Below, one piece after another: positions 4,746 to 10,546 of a DNA stretch of 10,546 nucleotides (its first letter is position 1; every line of letters begins with the position of its first letter). The translations under genes and the position numbers were made by a program. Source of the stretch: DASQWC01 sp035640475 (GTDB lineage: Bacteria; Actinomycetota; JAICYB01); the NCBI GenBank assembly GCA_035640475.1, contig DASQWC010000101.1, forward strand, positions 1 through 10,546. Reading direction: 5' to 3'. The notes beneath the pieces are model-generated. The model saw only the letters and a program-made list of their open reading frames with translations, ran no database searches and was not told where the DNA came from.

Positions 4746-6286
4746 CCCCGCAGCAGCCGCACCAGCTTGTTGCTTCCGGTGCCCGGGAGCCGGTCGCTGA
4801 CGAAGCGTGCGAGGGGCACGAGTCCGAGCAGCACCGGGATCACGTCGAGCCGTCCGACGAGCATCACGATCATCAGTACGCCGCGCGTCCACGCGTCGAA
4901 ATCGGCGAACGAGCGCATCGGTCCGGCGAGGCCCAGACCGGGCCCGACGTTACCGATGGCCGACGCGACGACGGAGATCGCGGTCCTGACGTCGGAGCCG
5001 AGCGCGGCAACGACGAGCGTGGCGGCGCCGCCCGCGGCCATGAACAGACCGAAGAACCCGACGATTCTCGTAACGACGACGTCCGGGACGATGTCCCGGC
5101 CGAGGCGGATCACGTTGACGGCCTTCGGGTGCAACTGCGTGAAGAGCTGACGGCGTGCATAGGCGAGGACGGCCAGAAGACGGAAGACCTTGAACCCGCC
5201 GGCTGCCGAGCCCGCCATGCCGCCGAGCCCGACGCCGAAGATGAACAACAGCTGCACGGCCGGTACCCACGTGTTGTAGTCGAGCATGCGGTAGCCGGTC
5301 GTCGTGGTCATCGACACCGTCGTGAAGATCGTCCGCCGGACGACATCGGCATCGAGACCGCCGTCGGAGGTCCATGCGATCGCGGCCGCACAGAACAGTG
5401 CCGTCACGACCAGGTACGCGCGGAACTCAGCCGACCGGAAGATAACGATCGGCTTTCCGCGGATCGCTCGCCAATACAGCGCGAAGCTCCCCCCGGCGAC
5501 GAGCATCGCGACGACGGCGATCCATTCGAGCGGGGCGGAGTCGAAGTGCGCGAACGACGCGTCGTGTGTGGACAGCCCTCCGGTCGAAACTGTGGTGAAC
5601 GCGTGGGTAACGCCGTCGAAAACCGTCATGCCGAAGCCGACGTAGGCCACGGCGACGAGGAGCGTGAAGCCGAGGTACAGCGGAATCAATCGGCGCGCAG
5701 TCGTTCGGATCCGGCCGCCGAGCCGCTCCGCGGCCGGCCCGGCCGTCGAAGAGCGGACGAGCTCCATTCCGCCGACACCGAGGAACGGGAGCACAGACAC
5801 CGCGAAAACCATGACCGCGATCCCGCCGATCCATTGCGTTGTCGCCCGCCAGAACAACAAGCCCGGCGAGGCATTCTCGACGGACCGGAGCACGGTGGCC
5901 GCGGTCGTCGTAAATCCCGAGACGGCTTCGAAGAGCGCGAGGTCGACGCGCACGAAGGTGTCCGAGGCCAGGTACGGGATCGTCGCGGCAATGCAGAACG
6001 CAATCCAGCCGAAGAGCACGGCCGCGAAGATCGTTGCCGCCGGGATCCGCTCCGGAGCCCGCGTGCGGTTCCAGAGCGCAAAGCCGGGCACGCTCGCGAG
6101 CAGGCCCGAGACGACGTACACGAGCGCGTGCGGCCCGCCGCCGAGCTGCTCGACGAGAGCGGAGAGGATCGTGCCGGCGCCGCACAGCGTCAGCGACAGG
6201 CCGACGACGTGCGCCACGGCAGACTCGCGCTTCGGCAGACGCCGCTCGGTGCCGAGCCGTTGCCCCGGTTTGTTGAGAACGCTCAC
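4742..6286 (-). CDS. trkH: TrkH-type potassium uptake pore subunit, with an altered first filter loop
   Basis: The 514-residue integral membrane protein has many hydrophobic segments (for example about 25-45, 54-73, 83-104, 143-170, 201-222, 252-270, 289-304) and the four pore repeats of the superfamily of K+ transporters. The filter loops read SGFTTTAATVL (123-133), TTVSTGGLST (231-240), SMTTTTGY (325-332) and ASAIGNVGPGLG (441-452). The intramembrane gating segment GGMAGSAAGGFKVFR is at 355-369. Loops 2-4 carry the expected glycines (near 236, 331 and 445), but loop 1 has Ala129 where the family normally has the filter Gly. The GTG start at 6284-6286 overlaps the trkA stop in GTGA, indicating coupled translation. 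The stop interlocks with that of pckA. It should pair with TrkA to form a regulated K+ (possibly K+/Na+) uptake system. Confidence 0.94.
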   Translation of the reverse strand: MSVLNKPGQRLGTERRLPKRESAVAHVVGLSLTLCGAGTILSALVEQLGGGPHALVYVVSGLLASVPGFALWNRTRAPERIPAATIFAAVLFGWIAFCIAATIPYLASDTFVRVDLALFEAVSGFTTTAATVLRSVENASPGLLFWRATTQWIGGIAVMVFAVSVLPFLGVGGMELVRSSTAGPAAERLGGRIRTTARRLIPLYLGFTLLVAVAYVGFGMTVFDGVTHAFTTVSTGGLSTHDASFAHFDSAPLEWIAVVAMLVAGGSFALYWRAIRGKPIVIFRSAEFRAYLVVTALFCAAAIAWTSDGGLDADVVRRTIFTTVSMTTTTGYRMLDYNTWVPAVQLLFIFGVGLGGMAGSAAGGFKVFRLLAVLAYARRQLFTQLHPKAVNVIRLGRDIVPDVVVTRIVGFFGLFMAAGGAATLVVAALGSDVRTAISVVASAIGNVGPGLGLAGPMRSFADFDAWTRGVLMIVMLVGRLDVIPVLLGLVPLARFVSDRLPGTGSNKLVRLLRG

Positions 6287-7629
6287 CCGAAGATTCTTCT
6301 GACCGCTGAGGTCGCCTCGGGCATCGCGAATGCGATCACGCGGTCCATGTCGCGCAGCTTCGTCCGCCCGCGCGCGATCTCGGCGTTGCCGTCACGGACC
6401 ACTGCTCCCACGAGGACATCTTTTGGCAGCGGGAGCTCGGCGACGATGGAGCCGTCGGCGATGCTCGACTCCTTCACGGTCAGCTCGAGGATCTCCGCTT
6501 CACCCTCGAGGAACGTCGTCACAGAAGAGATCTCGCCGCCGCGAACGAAACGAAGCACGGCGTTTGCGATGGCCGTCCTGGGCGAGATCGCGACGTCGAT
6601 TCCGGCTTCGTGGACCAGCGGCAGCAGTGCGAGCCGGTGAACGACCGCGATCGTCTCCGTCGCGCCGCTTGCCTTCGCGAACAGACACGCGAGGATGTTC
6701 GCGTCGTCGTCCCCCGTCAGGGCGATGACGACGTCCTGCCGGCCGATCTCTTCCTGTGAGAGCAGGTCTGGGTCGGTGATCTCACCCTCGAGGACCACGC
6801 AATGCTCCAGCCGCTCGGCGAGCTCGCGCGCACGTTCTGGTTTGTGCTCCACGACGGAAACGAACGCGCCGGCCTGCTGCAGCCGGTCGGCGAGCGTCCG
6901 TGCCGTGTGGCCGCCTCCGAGCAGCATGATCCGCTTCGGCGCTTGCGTCTTCAGTCCGAGCAGGGTGAGCAGCTGCCGGCGCCCGCGTTGATTGGAGATC
7001 ATCCGTAGGTGGTCCTCCGGCTCGAGCCGGAGGTCCTGGCGCGCGATCTGTGTCTCACCCTTGCGTGTGATCGATCCGATCAGGAAGTCCCAATGCGGTT
7101 CGTGTGCCTGCGCGAGCTCATTCAGCGTCTGGCCGACCATCGGAGCGCTGGCCGGCAGGCGCGCACCGATGAGCATGATCTCGCCGCCGACCATCGGGAA
7201 GATCTCGCTCGCGCCGGGGAACCGCATCAGCTCGAAGATCTCGTTGGCCGTCTCGACGTCGGGGTCGATGACGTGATCGACGCCCATCGACTTGCGGAGC
7301 CGGCTGCTCTCCGGGCTGCGGAGGTCATTGAACTTCAGCCGGACGATCGTCGTCTCGACACCCGCCTGTTTGGCGATGAGCGAGGCGACGAGGTTGACTT
7401 CGTCGTCGTTCGTGACGCCGACGAACAGGTCGGCCTTGTCGATACCGGCACCTTCGAGCACGGCCGGCGACGTGCCGCGTCCGACCACGGTCGAGACGTC
7501 CATACGCTCGCCGGCCTCGGCGATACGCGCATCACTTCGATCAACGAGCGTGACGTCGTGACTTTCGCGATTGAGGCGCGAGGCGACGTGAAGTCCCACT
7601 TCACCGGCGCCCAAGACGACGACTCGCAT
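6283..7629 (-). CDS. trkA: TrkA-type potassium uptake regulatory subunit (tandem RCK)
   Basis: The 448-residue cytoplasmic protein contains two successive RCK units, each a nucleotide-binding TrkA_N domain plus a TrkA_C domain, as in E. coli TrkA. The first has the Rossmann turn GAGEVG (7-12) with an acidic residue ending strand 2 in LVDRSD; the second, after about residue 235, reads LLGGGHTARTLADRL and ends strand 2 with VVEHKPER. In the second turn the last glycine is replaced by Ala (GGGHTA). The protein should assemble as a gating ring on TrkH and respond to nucleotides. The ATG at 7627-7629 was chosen because it starts directly at the first Rossmann strand (MRVVVLGAG); an in-frame TTG at 7642-7644 adds only five residues. 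A GATACT six bases upstream and no clear Shine-Dalgarno suggest a leaderless transcript. It is divergent from thiL across 41 bp. Confidence 0.95.
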   Translation of the reverse strand: MRVVVLGAGEVGLHVASRLNRESHDVTLVDRSDARIAEAGERMDVSTVVGRGTSPAVLEGAGIDKADLFVGVTNDDEVNLVASLIAKQAGVETTIVRLKFNDLRSPESSRLRKSMGVDHVIDPDVETANEIFELMRFPGASEIFPMVGGEIMLIGARLPASAPMVGQTLNELAQAHEPHWDFLIGSITRKGETQIARQDLRLEPEDHLRMISNQRGRRQLLTLLGLKTQAPKRIMLLGGGHTARTLADRLQQAGAFVSVVEHKPERARELAERLEHCVVLEGEITDPDLLSQEEIGRQDVVIALTGDDDANILACLFAKASGATETIAVVHRLALLPLVHEAGIDVAISPRTAIANAVLRFVRGGEISSVTTFLEGEAEILELTVKESSIADGSIVAELPLPKDVLVGAVVRDGNAEIARGRTKLRDMDRVIAFAMPEATSAVRRIFG

Positions 7630-7635
7630 GCCCCC

Positions 7636-7641
7636 AGTATC
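7636..7641 (-). promoter_or_regulatory. Candidate -10 element of the trkA-trkH operon
   Basis: GATACT on the minus strand lies six bases before the trkA ATG (7627-7629). The spacing predicts transcription starting at the start codon. No strong -35 box is visible. Only G-rich bases (GGGGGC) separate it from the ATG, so a weak ribosome site cannot be excluded. Confidence 0.4.
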
Positions 7642-7657
7642 CAACTCGACCAGCCGT

Positions 7658-7663
7658 TAGGTT
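7658..7663 (+). promoter_or_regulatory. Candidate -10 element of the thiL-thiD operon
   Basis: TAGGTT lies seven bases before the GTG at 7671, with no Shine-Dalgarno between. It supports 7671 rather than the TTG at 7662 as the thiL start, since the TTG would fall inside the -10. It shares a 41-bp divergent spacer with the trkA promoter candidate. I see no TPP-riboswitch-like leader; there is no room for one. Confidence 0.4.
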
Positions 7664-7670
7664 GAACAGT

Positions 7671-8627
7671 GTGACGCTCAGCGACGACGGCGAGTTCGGT
7701 TTCCTCGACAAGGTGCGCGGCTGGATCGGTCCCCCAACGGCCGGCACAGGCATCGGAGACGACGCCGCAGTTACACGCTTGCGCGAAGGAACGTCGCTCG
7801 TGTCGACGACCGACGCGCTCGTTGAAGGCAATCACTTTCGTCTGGATTGGTCGTCGCCTGCCGACGTCGGGCACAAGGCGGTTGCCGTGAACGTCTCCGA
7901 CCTGGCCGCCATGGGGGCCGAGCCCCGGTGGCTCCTGCTTGCGTTGTGCGCGCCCGGCTCGACATCGTCGGAGCTCCTGCGCGAGCTCTATGAGGGGTTC
8001 GCATCGGCGTGCTCCGAATACGGCGCCGAGCTCGTCGGCGGTGACACGGTACGCGCCGATCGGCTCGTACTTGCCGTGACGGCGCTCGGCGAGGTCGAGG
8101 GCGACCCGTTGCGGCGCTCGGGGGCCAAAGTCGGAGACGTGCTGGCGGTCACCGGTCCCCTCGGCCGAGCGGGCACGGGCGTGAACCTGCTGCTGTCGCA
8201 GGACGCGAAAGACGTCTCGCCGGAGGATGCAATCGCGTGCATGGATGCTCACCGCCGCCCGACGGCTCGCGTGAAGGAAGGACTCGTCCTGCGTCGTGCC
8301 GGAGTGCACGCCGCAATCGACGTCTCCGACGGGCTCGCCTCGGACGTGCGCAGGCTGGCCGAGGCATCGGGCGTCGGCATCGAGGTACACACGATTCCAA
8401 TTGCCGAGGAGGTTCGCCGCATAACCGACGCGAGAGGATGGGACGCCGAGCGGATCGTGCTCGGCGGCGGGGAAGACTTCGAGCTCCTCGTTGCGGCGCC
8501 GGCCGAGCAGATCAAATCGCTCGATCTCATCGCGGTCGGACGTGTCGTCGAGGATGGCCTCTGGCTCGTCCGCGACGGCAAACGCGAGCCGCTGCCGTCG
8601 GAAGGATGGGATCACTTCCGGCCGTGA
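7671..8627 (+). CDS. thiL: Thiamine-monophosphate kinase
   Basis: The 318-residue product phosphorylates thiamine monophosphate with ATP to thiamine diphosphate, the last step of the pathway. It has the AIR-synthase/PurM-like fold with the ThiL motifs in order: GIGDDAAV (27-34, Mg ligands Asp30 and Asp31), STTDALVEGNHF (45-56, Asp48), AVNVSDLAAMGAEP (with Asp77), ELVGGDT, an AIDVSDGLASDV segment in the C-terminal half, VLGGGEDFELL, and a terminal GWDHF. Length is normal. The start GTG at 7671 leaves SDDGEFGFLDKVRGW before the first motif, the usual N-terminal extent. The stop overlaps the thiD start as GTGA. Nothing in the sequence is damaged. Confidence 0.96.
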   Translation: MTLSDDGEFGFLDKVRGWIGPPTAGTGIGDDAAVTRLREGTSLVSTTDALVEGNHFRLDWSSPADVGHKAVAVNVSDLAAMGAEPRWLLLALCAPGSTSSELLRELYEGFASACSEYGAELVGGDTVRADRLVLAVTALGEVEGDPLRRSGAKVGDVLAVTGPLGRAGTGVNLLLSQDAKDVSPEDAIACMDAHRRPTARVKEGLVLRRAGVHAAIDVSDGLASDVRRLAEASGVGIEVHTIPIAEEVRRITDARGWDAERIVLGGGEDFELLVAAPAEQIKSLDLIAVGRVVEDGLWLVRDGKREPLPSEGWDHFRP

Positions 8628-9415
8628 AGATCCCCCGCGCGTTGACGATTGCCGGATCCGACTCGGGAGGAGGCGCCGGCATCCAGGCCGACCTCAAGAC
8701 CTTCACTGTGCTCGGCGTGCACGGCATGTCGGCGCTTACCGCGCTGACGGCGCAGAACTCGCTGGGAGTCCAAGGCGTGTTCGAGGTGCCCGCGCAGTTC
8801 GTTCGCGATCAGATCGAGTCGGTTCTGACAGACATCGGCGTCGACGCTGCCAAGACGGGCATGCTCGCAAGTGCGGGGATCGTCGAAGCGGTCGCGGGCG
8901 CCGTGACGGACCATGCGATTCCGAACCTCGTATGCGACCCGGTCTTCGTGTCCAAGCACGGCGATCCGCTCCTCGCCGAGTCCGCCGTCTCGGCACTGCG
9001 CGACAAGTTGCTGCCGCTCGCGACGGTCATCACGCCGAACGTCCCGGAGGCCGAAGGCTTGCTCGGCCGGAACATCGCGAGCGACGAGCCCGACGAGGAG
9101 GCCGCGCGCGAGCTGGCCTCGCTCGGCCCCCGGTGGGTCCTCCTCAAGGGCGGGCATCTGCGCTCGGGCGAATCGACCGACCTGTTGACCGACGGAGCCG
9201 AGGTCGTCCGCCTGACGGCCGTGCGCATCGACACACCGCATACGCACGGCACCGGCTGTGTGCTCGCGGCCGCGCTCACGGCCGGACTGGCGAAGGGATT
9301 GGAGGTCCCCGTCGCGGCGGCCGAGGCGAAGAAGTTCGTGACGCGTGCTATCGAGCGCTATCTGAAGCTCGGCGGTGGAATCGGAACGGTCAACCCCGCG
9401 TGGGGGCTGTGGTGA
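8624..9415 (+). CDS. thiD: Hydroxymethylpyrimidine/phosphomethylpyrimidine kinase
   Basis: The 263-residue product is a ribokinase-fold kinase that phosphorylates HMP and then HMP-phosphate, giving HMP diphosphate for coupling to the thiazole in thiamine synthesis. Motifs: TIAGSDSGGGAGIQADLKTF from residue 8, GMSALTALTAQNS, CDPVFVSKHGDPLL (from Cys104), TPNVPEAEGLLG, LLKGGHL, and HTHGTGCVLAAALTAGLAKG, with Cys212 at the oxyanion/catalytic position and the downstream helix. GTG at 8624 is preferred because it forms the GTGA overlap with the thiL stop seen at other coupled pairs here and begins just before the first strand; an in-frame ATG at 8606 would add six residues. It forms a two-gene thiamine unit with thiL, with thiL promoter-proximal. 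Confidence 0.95.
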   Translation: MKIPRALTIAGSDSGGGAGIQADLKTFTVLGVHGMSALTALTAQNSLGVQGVFEVPAQFVRDQIESVLTDIGVDAAKTGMLASAGIVEAVAGAVTDHAIPNLVCDPVFVSKHGDPLLAESAVSALRDKLLPLATVITPNVPEAEGLLGRNIASDEPDEEAARELASLGPRWVLLKGGHLRSGESTDLLTDGAEVVRLTAVRIDTPHTHGTGCVLAAALTAGLAKGLEVPVAAAEAKKFVTRAIERYLKLGGGIGTVNPAWGLW

Positions 9416-9422
9416 TCAGGAT

Positions 9423-9435
9423 GCCGCGTAGCGGC
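9423..9435. other. Short GC hairpin between convergent thiD and rpmB
   Basis: GCCGC (9423-9427) and GCGGC (9431-9435) form a perfect five-base stem with the three-base loop GTA, in the 30-bp gap between the stops of thiD and rpmB. There is no T-run on either side, so it is at best a weak or Rho-assisted transcription end; it may be chance in GC-rich DNA. Confidence 0.3.
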
Positions 9436-9445
9436 TCACTGTGAA

Positions 9446-9637
9446 CTAGACGACTTTGGTGACTTTGTTCGCCTTGAGGCAGGACGAACACACCTTCACC
9501 CGGCGAACGCCGCCGTTGTGCGCGACCTTCATCGAGCGCAGGTTCGGCAGCCAGCGTCGCTTCGTCTTCCGATGCGAGTGGCTGACGTTGAAGCCCGTCG
9601 ACGGGCCTTTGCCGCAGATGTCGCACTTCGCCGACAT
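9446..9637 (-). CDS. rpmB: 50S ribosomal protein bL28
   Basis: The 63-residue basic protein begins SAKCDICGKGPSTGFNVSHS, has the HRKTKRRWLPNL core, and ends with VKVCSSCLKANKVTKVV. These are hallmark bL28 segments. Four cysteines (Cys5, Cys8, Cys50, Cys53) form two CxxC pairs, so this is the zinc-binding (C+) form. The length is typical for that form. The ATG at 9635-9637 has no Shine-Dalgarno; a TGCTACCGT, like an extended -10, lies nine bases upstream, suggesting a leaderless or very short leader mRNA. Many actinobacteria also carry zinc-free bL28 copies induced by zinc starvation; whether this genome does cannot be seen here. It is divergent from the DAK2 gene, a conserved neighbour of rpmB. 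Confidence 0.96.
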   Translation of the reverse strand: MSAKCDICGKGPSTGFNVSHSHRKTKRRWLPNLRSMKVAHNGGVRRVKVCSSCLKANKVTKVV

Positions 9638-9646
9638 AACCGGTCA

Positions 9647-9656
9647 ACGGTAGCAT
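9647..9656. promoter_or_regulatory. Candidate divergent -10 elements for rpmB and the DAK2 gene
   Basis: Two TAnnnT hexamers on opposite strands share the central TA: TACCGT on the minus strand (9647-9652), preceded by TGC as in extended -10 boxes, and TAGCAT on the plus strand (9651-9656). The first lies nine bases from the rpmB ATG; the second would start transcription near 9663, about 23 bases before the DAK2-gene ATG. No clear -35 boxes. Confidence 0.35.
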
Positions 9657-9685
9657 CAACTGGCCGTCACCGCGGCCCCGAGCAC

Positions 9686-10546
9686 ATGACCAAGACGAGC
9701 GCGCCCACCGAAACCTTTGCGGGGGCCGTGACGGCGTTTGCCGATGCCCTCGGCACCTACGAGGAAGAGATCAACGGGCTCAACGTCTATCCGGTCCCGG
9801 ACGGCGACACGGGGACGAATCTTCGGCTCACCCTCGTCGCCGTCACGAAGGCGCTCGAACAGTCCGACGACCCGTGCGCGTCGATCATCCGCGGATCGTT
9901 GATGGGTGCGCGCGGCAATTCGGGCGTCATCCTCTCGCAGGTCTTCCGCGGGCTGAGCGAACGCGTGGGCGAGGCCGGAGGGCTCGACGCAGAGTCGTTG
10001 TCGCTCGGCCTCCGCAGCGGGTCCGACCTGGCGTACAAAGCAGTCATGCAGCCGCAGGAAGGGACGATTCTGACGGTCGCGCGTGAGGCGGCGGAGGAGG
10101 CCGAGGCGGCCCAGACCGACGGCGAGGACTTGGTCGAGTCCGTGCGCCGCGTCGTCGGACGGGCGCAGGATGCGCTCGACCGCACACCCGAGCTGCTGCC
10201 GATCCTCAAGCAGGCGGGTGTTGTCGACGCAGGCGGCCGCGGGCTGCTTCTGTTCCTCGAGTGTCTGCTGCACAAGCTGGACGGCTCGCCGCTGCCCCCG
10301 CCGGAGGTGCCGGCTCGGTCGCCGGCCGAAGCGGTGCAGGGTCGCGATGCCGAGGGTGCGCCCGTCGGCGCCGACACCGGGAGTCTCGAGTTCCCGTTCG
10401 AGGTGCAGTTCTTGTTCGAGGCGCCCGACAACGCGGCCGACGAGTACCGCGAGCTCTTGAACAACTTCGGCGACTGCGTGCTCGTCGTCGGAGGGGCTGG
10501 CCTGTACAACGTGCACGTGCACACGAACAACGTCGGCGGCGTCATC
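9686..10546 (+). CDS. DAK2-domain protein, FakA/YloV-like fatty-acid kinase (3' truncated)
   Basis: The open frame runs from ATG at 9686 to the window edge, giving 287 residues without a stop. The N-terminal DAK2 domain has LNVYPVPDGDTGTN (32-45, Mg/nucleotide Asp39 and Asp41), GSLMGARGNSGVILSQ (70-85), an MQPQEGTILTV segment, and an LKQAGVVDAGGRGLLLFLE segment near 172-190. A linker rich in Pro/Ala follows, then EFPFEVQFLFEA and finally YNVHVHTNN, the start of the second domain of YloV/FakA proteins. In Staphylococcus aureus FakA phosphorylates fatty acids held by a FakB (DegV) partner; the same activity is inferred here, not shown. The ATG is the only in-frame start close to the domain; no good Shine-Dalgarno is visible. 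The order rpmB-DAK2, commonly followed by recG, is widely conserved, so recG may lie just downstream. Confidence 0.9.
   Translation, partial: MTKTSAPTETFAGAVTAFADALGTYEEEINGLNVYPVPDGDTGTNLRLTLVAVTKALEQSDDPCASIIRGSLMGARGNSGVILSQVFRGLSERVGEAGGLDAESLSLGLRSGSDLAYKAVMQPQEGTILTVAREAAEEAEAAQTDGEDLVESVRRVVGRAQDALDRTPELLPILKQAGVVDAGGRGLLLFLECLLHKLDGSPLPPPEVPARSPAEAVQGRDAEGAPVGADTGSLEFPFEVQFLFEAPDNAADEYRELLNNFGDCVLVVGGAGLYNVHVHTNNVGGVI

Noticed and set aside
4337..6640. 767-codon plus-strand open frame antisense to trkH
   Set aside because: It covers the 3' end of pckA and all of trkH, is full of Arg, Glu, Asp and Gly in low-complexity order, shows no domain, and is explained by GC-rich third positions of the real genes.
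7630..7670. Thiamine-diphosphate riboswitch upstream of thiL
   Set aside because: The spacer to divergent trkA is only 41 bp and lacks the conserved riboswitch core, so none can be present.
7335..8615. 426-codon minus-strand open frame spanning the trkA start and thiL
   Set aside because: It crosses the divergent promoter region and lies antisense to the complete thiL and out of frame with trkA.
9656..10522. 288-codon minus-strand open frame antisense to the DAK2 gene
   Set aside because: The plus-strand frame has DAK2 motifs throughout; the antisense product has none.
1..10546. CRISPR arrays, tRNA or rRNA genes, insertion sequences, toxin-antitoxin pairs or defence islands
   Set aside because: I saw no repeat-spacer pattern, no cloverleaf-like segment and no transposase or defence domain; coding genes fill nearly the whole window.

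Overview
The window is a compact, GC-rich stretch of chromosome, very probably from an actinobacterium (Actinomycetota). The evidence is: the F420-biosynthesis gene cofC/fbiD beside an HU-type DNA-binding gene; a ddl, stand-alone Lrp/AsnC effector domain, thiL, thiD, rpmB, DAK2 backbone that I recall from streptomycetes and mycobacteria; a bL28 protein with four zinc-ligand cysteines; frequent GTG starts; and many starts that look leaderless. An ATP-type PEP carboxykinase points away from the best-known actinobacterial orders, which mostly use the GTP type. A deep branch such as Thermoleophilia or Acidimicrobiia is possible, but the sequence alone does not settle the class.

Layout. 1-209: 3' end of an HU-like gene (+). 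169-729: cofC (-), whose 3' end overlaps the HU gene by 41 bp. 752-1075: a small degenerate receiver-domain protein (+), coupled by a 4-bp overlap to ddl (1072-2136, +). 2133-2369: stand-alone RAM-domain protein (-), with its stop codon interlocked with that of ddl. 2451-3113: phosphoribosyltransferase (+). 3144-4745: ATP-dependent PEP carboxykinase pckA (+). 4742-6286 and 6283-7629: trkH and trkA (-), a two-gene potassium-uptake operon read as trkA then trkH; the trkH stop interlocks with the pckA stop. 7671-8627 and 8624-9415: thiL and thiD (+), a coupled thiamine-phosphate kinase pair. 9446-9637: rpmB (-). 9686-10546: start of a DAK2/FakA-like gene (+), cut by the window edge.

How the genes work together. 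Most are housekeeping genes: D-Ala-D-Ala synthesis (ddl), gluconeogenic entry (pckA), K+ uptake (TrkA gate plus TrkH pore), thiamine diphosphate formation (ThiD early, ThiL last), F420 assembly (CofC), ribosome (bL28) and probable fatty-acid phosphorylation (DAK2 protein). There is no mobile element, CRISPR array, tRNA or rRNA, no intergenic gap above about 81 bp, and no sign of a defence or biosynthetic island. The phosphoribosyltransferase-pckA-trkH-trkA block looks inserted into an otherwise conserved ddl-thiL neighbourhood.

I see no clearly new biological system. The points most worth a second look are an alanine in place of the first selectivity-filter glycine of TrkH, a receiver-like protein lacking two of its signalling residues and coupled to ddl, a recurring pattern of -10-like hexamers placed for leaderless transcripts (two of them shared between divergent genes), and interlocked stop codons at two convergent junctions.
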